In this document: positions 39,714-40,004 of the stretch, one piece after another | Position numbering within the stretch: position 1 is the first letter of the stretch | Layout: every line of letters starts with the position of its first letter | Notes under the pieces: generated by a model | What the model saw: only the letters and a program-made list of their open reading frames with translations | Database searches by the model: none | What the model was told of the DNA's origin: nothing | Source: Brevibacillus panacihumi | Lineage (GTDB): Bacteria > Bacillota > Bacilli > Brevibacillales > Brevibacillaceae | DNA: 40,004 bases | Assembly: GCF_003710985.1 (NCBI RefSeq) | Contig: NZ_RHHT01000004.1 | Location: 1 to 40,004 of the forward strand | Direction of reading: 5' to 3' | Translations under genes and position numbers: made by a program

Positions 39714-40004
39714 TTACAATAGATTATCTAAAAAGGAATCATTACAGTCAAATCGATTGAACCAAAAAGAATTAAGATCATAAATTGGACCCTTAATATT
39801 AGTAAATGCCCCCTTATACCCATCTAAAAGTAATACATCCTGTATACTTTCCATCAGTAACATTTTCTTTTCTCCACCACCGAACGGCGGAGTATACCAG
39901 GTTGGATTTATATGTAATTGCTCCCTTATGAACTCTGCACAAGGAACGATCTCTGTTTGATAATATTCTTTTGCCCTCCCGTCTTGTATATCGCATAATA
40001 AAAG
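39714..40004 (-). CDS. 3' part of an unrecognised minus-strand gene (cut by window edge)
   Basis: The minus-strand frame is open from the window edge to a TAA at 39716-39714, giving the last 96 residues. They include AKEYYQTEIVPCAEFIREQL, NPTWYTPPFGGGEKKMLLME, then SIQDVLLLDGYKGAF and a DLNSFWFNRFDC stretch. The aromatic-rich, fully open frame in A+T-rich DNA supports a real soluble protein. I do not recognise a family. It is convergent with fliT and sits where B. subtilis has hpf and secA, so it is probably an inserted accessory gene. Confidence 0.55.
   Translation of the reverse strand, partial: LLLCDIQDGRAKEYYQTEIVPCAEFIREQLHINPTWYTPPFGGGEKKMLLMESIQDVLLLDGYKGAFTNIKGPIYDLNSFWFNRFDCNDSFLDNLL

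Noticed and set aside
39303..39722. 139-codon plus-strand open frame after fliT
   Set aside because: It starts inside fliT in another frame, runs through a perfect terminator hairpin and has a noise-like composition.

Overview
The window looks like chromosomal DNA of a Gram-positive, endospore-former-type member of the Firmicutes, most likely Brevibacillus or a close relative. The grounds are the degS-degU / comF / flgM-flgN-flgK-flgL / fliW-csrA-hag / flaG-fliD-fliS-fliT gene order shared with Bacillus subtilis, an S-box (SAM-I) leader on metK, SLH-anchored surface proteins, GGAGG ribosome binding sites throughout and intermediate G+C. The genus is an inference; the gene order is seen directly.

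Bases 1-1500 are a graveyard: the end of an IS21-type IstB gene, a frameshifted tyrosine recombinase, a broken small gene and an orphan C-terminal beta-domain fragment. Bases 1561-10264 form a cell-surface block. It holds a secreted subtilase with four Ig-like repeats, three tandem paralogues each with two SLAP-like domains, a second subtilase carrying PPC and SLH domains, and a small secreted protein. Next come metK under a SAM-I riboswitch (10318-11766), a polysaccharide deacetylase overlapping degS, then degU and a small membrane protein. A low-G+C Fic gene preceded by eight 11-bp tandem repeats (15378-16658) interrupts the usual degU-to-comF interval.

From 16759 the competence/flagellar block begins: comFA, comFC (no comFB) and yvyF. 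A lone TnpB element (about 19960-21512, minus strand) is inserted before flgM. Then follow flgM, flgN, flgK, flgL, a yviE/DUF6470 gene, fliW, csrA and hag. Between hag and flaG, where B. subtilis has nothing, lies a nine-gene flagellin-glycosylation island (27400-36706). It contains an unknown protein, a Maf-type flagellin glycosyltransferase and seven genes that together can make CMP-legionaminic acid by a GDP-linked route (ptmE, legB, legC, a NeuD/LegH-like acyltransferase, legG, legI, legF). flaG, fliD, fliS and fliT close the block at a bidirectional terminator.

Four sigma-D (flagellar sigma) promoter candidates with the same 16-nt spacing precede flgM, hag, the glycosylation island and flaG. 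Sugar synthesis, sugar transfer, filament subunit, filament cap and chaperones therefore appear to be switched on together, with FlgM restraining sigma-D and FliW-CsrA tuning flagellin translation through a hairpin in the hag leader. The last 627 bases hold only a possible remnant and the 3' end of an unrecognised minus-strand gene that runs off the window.
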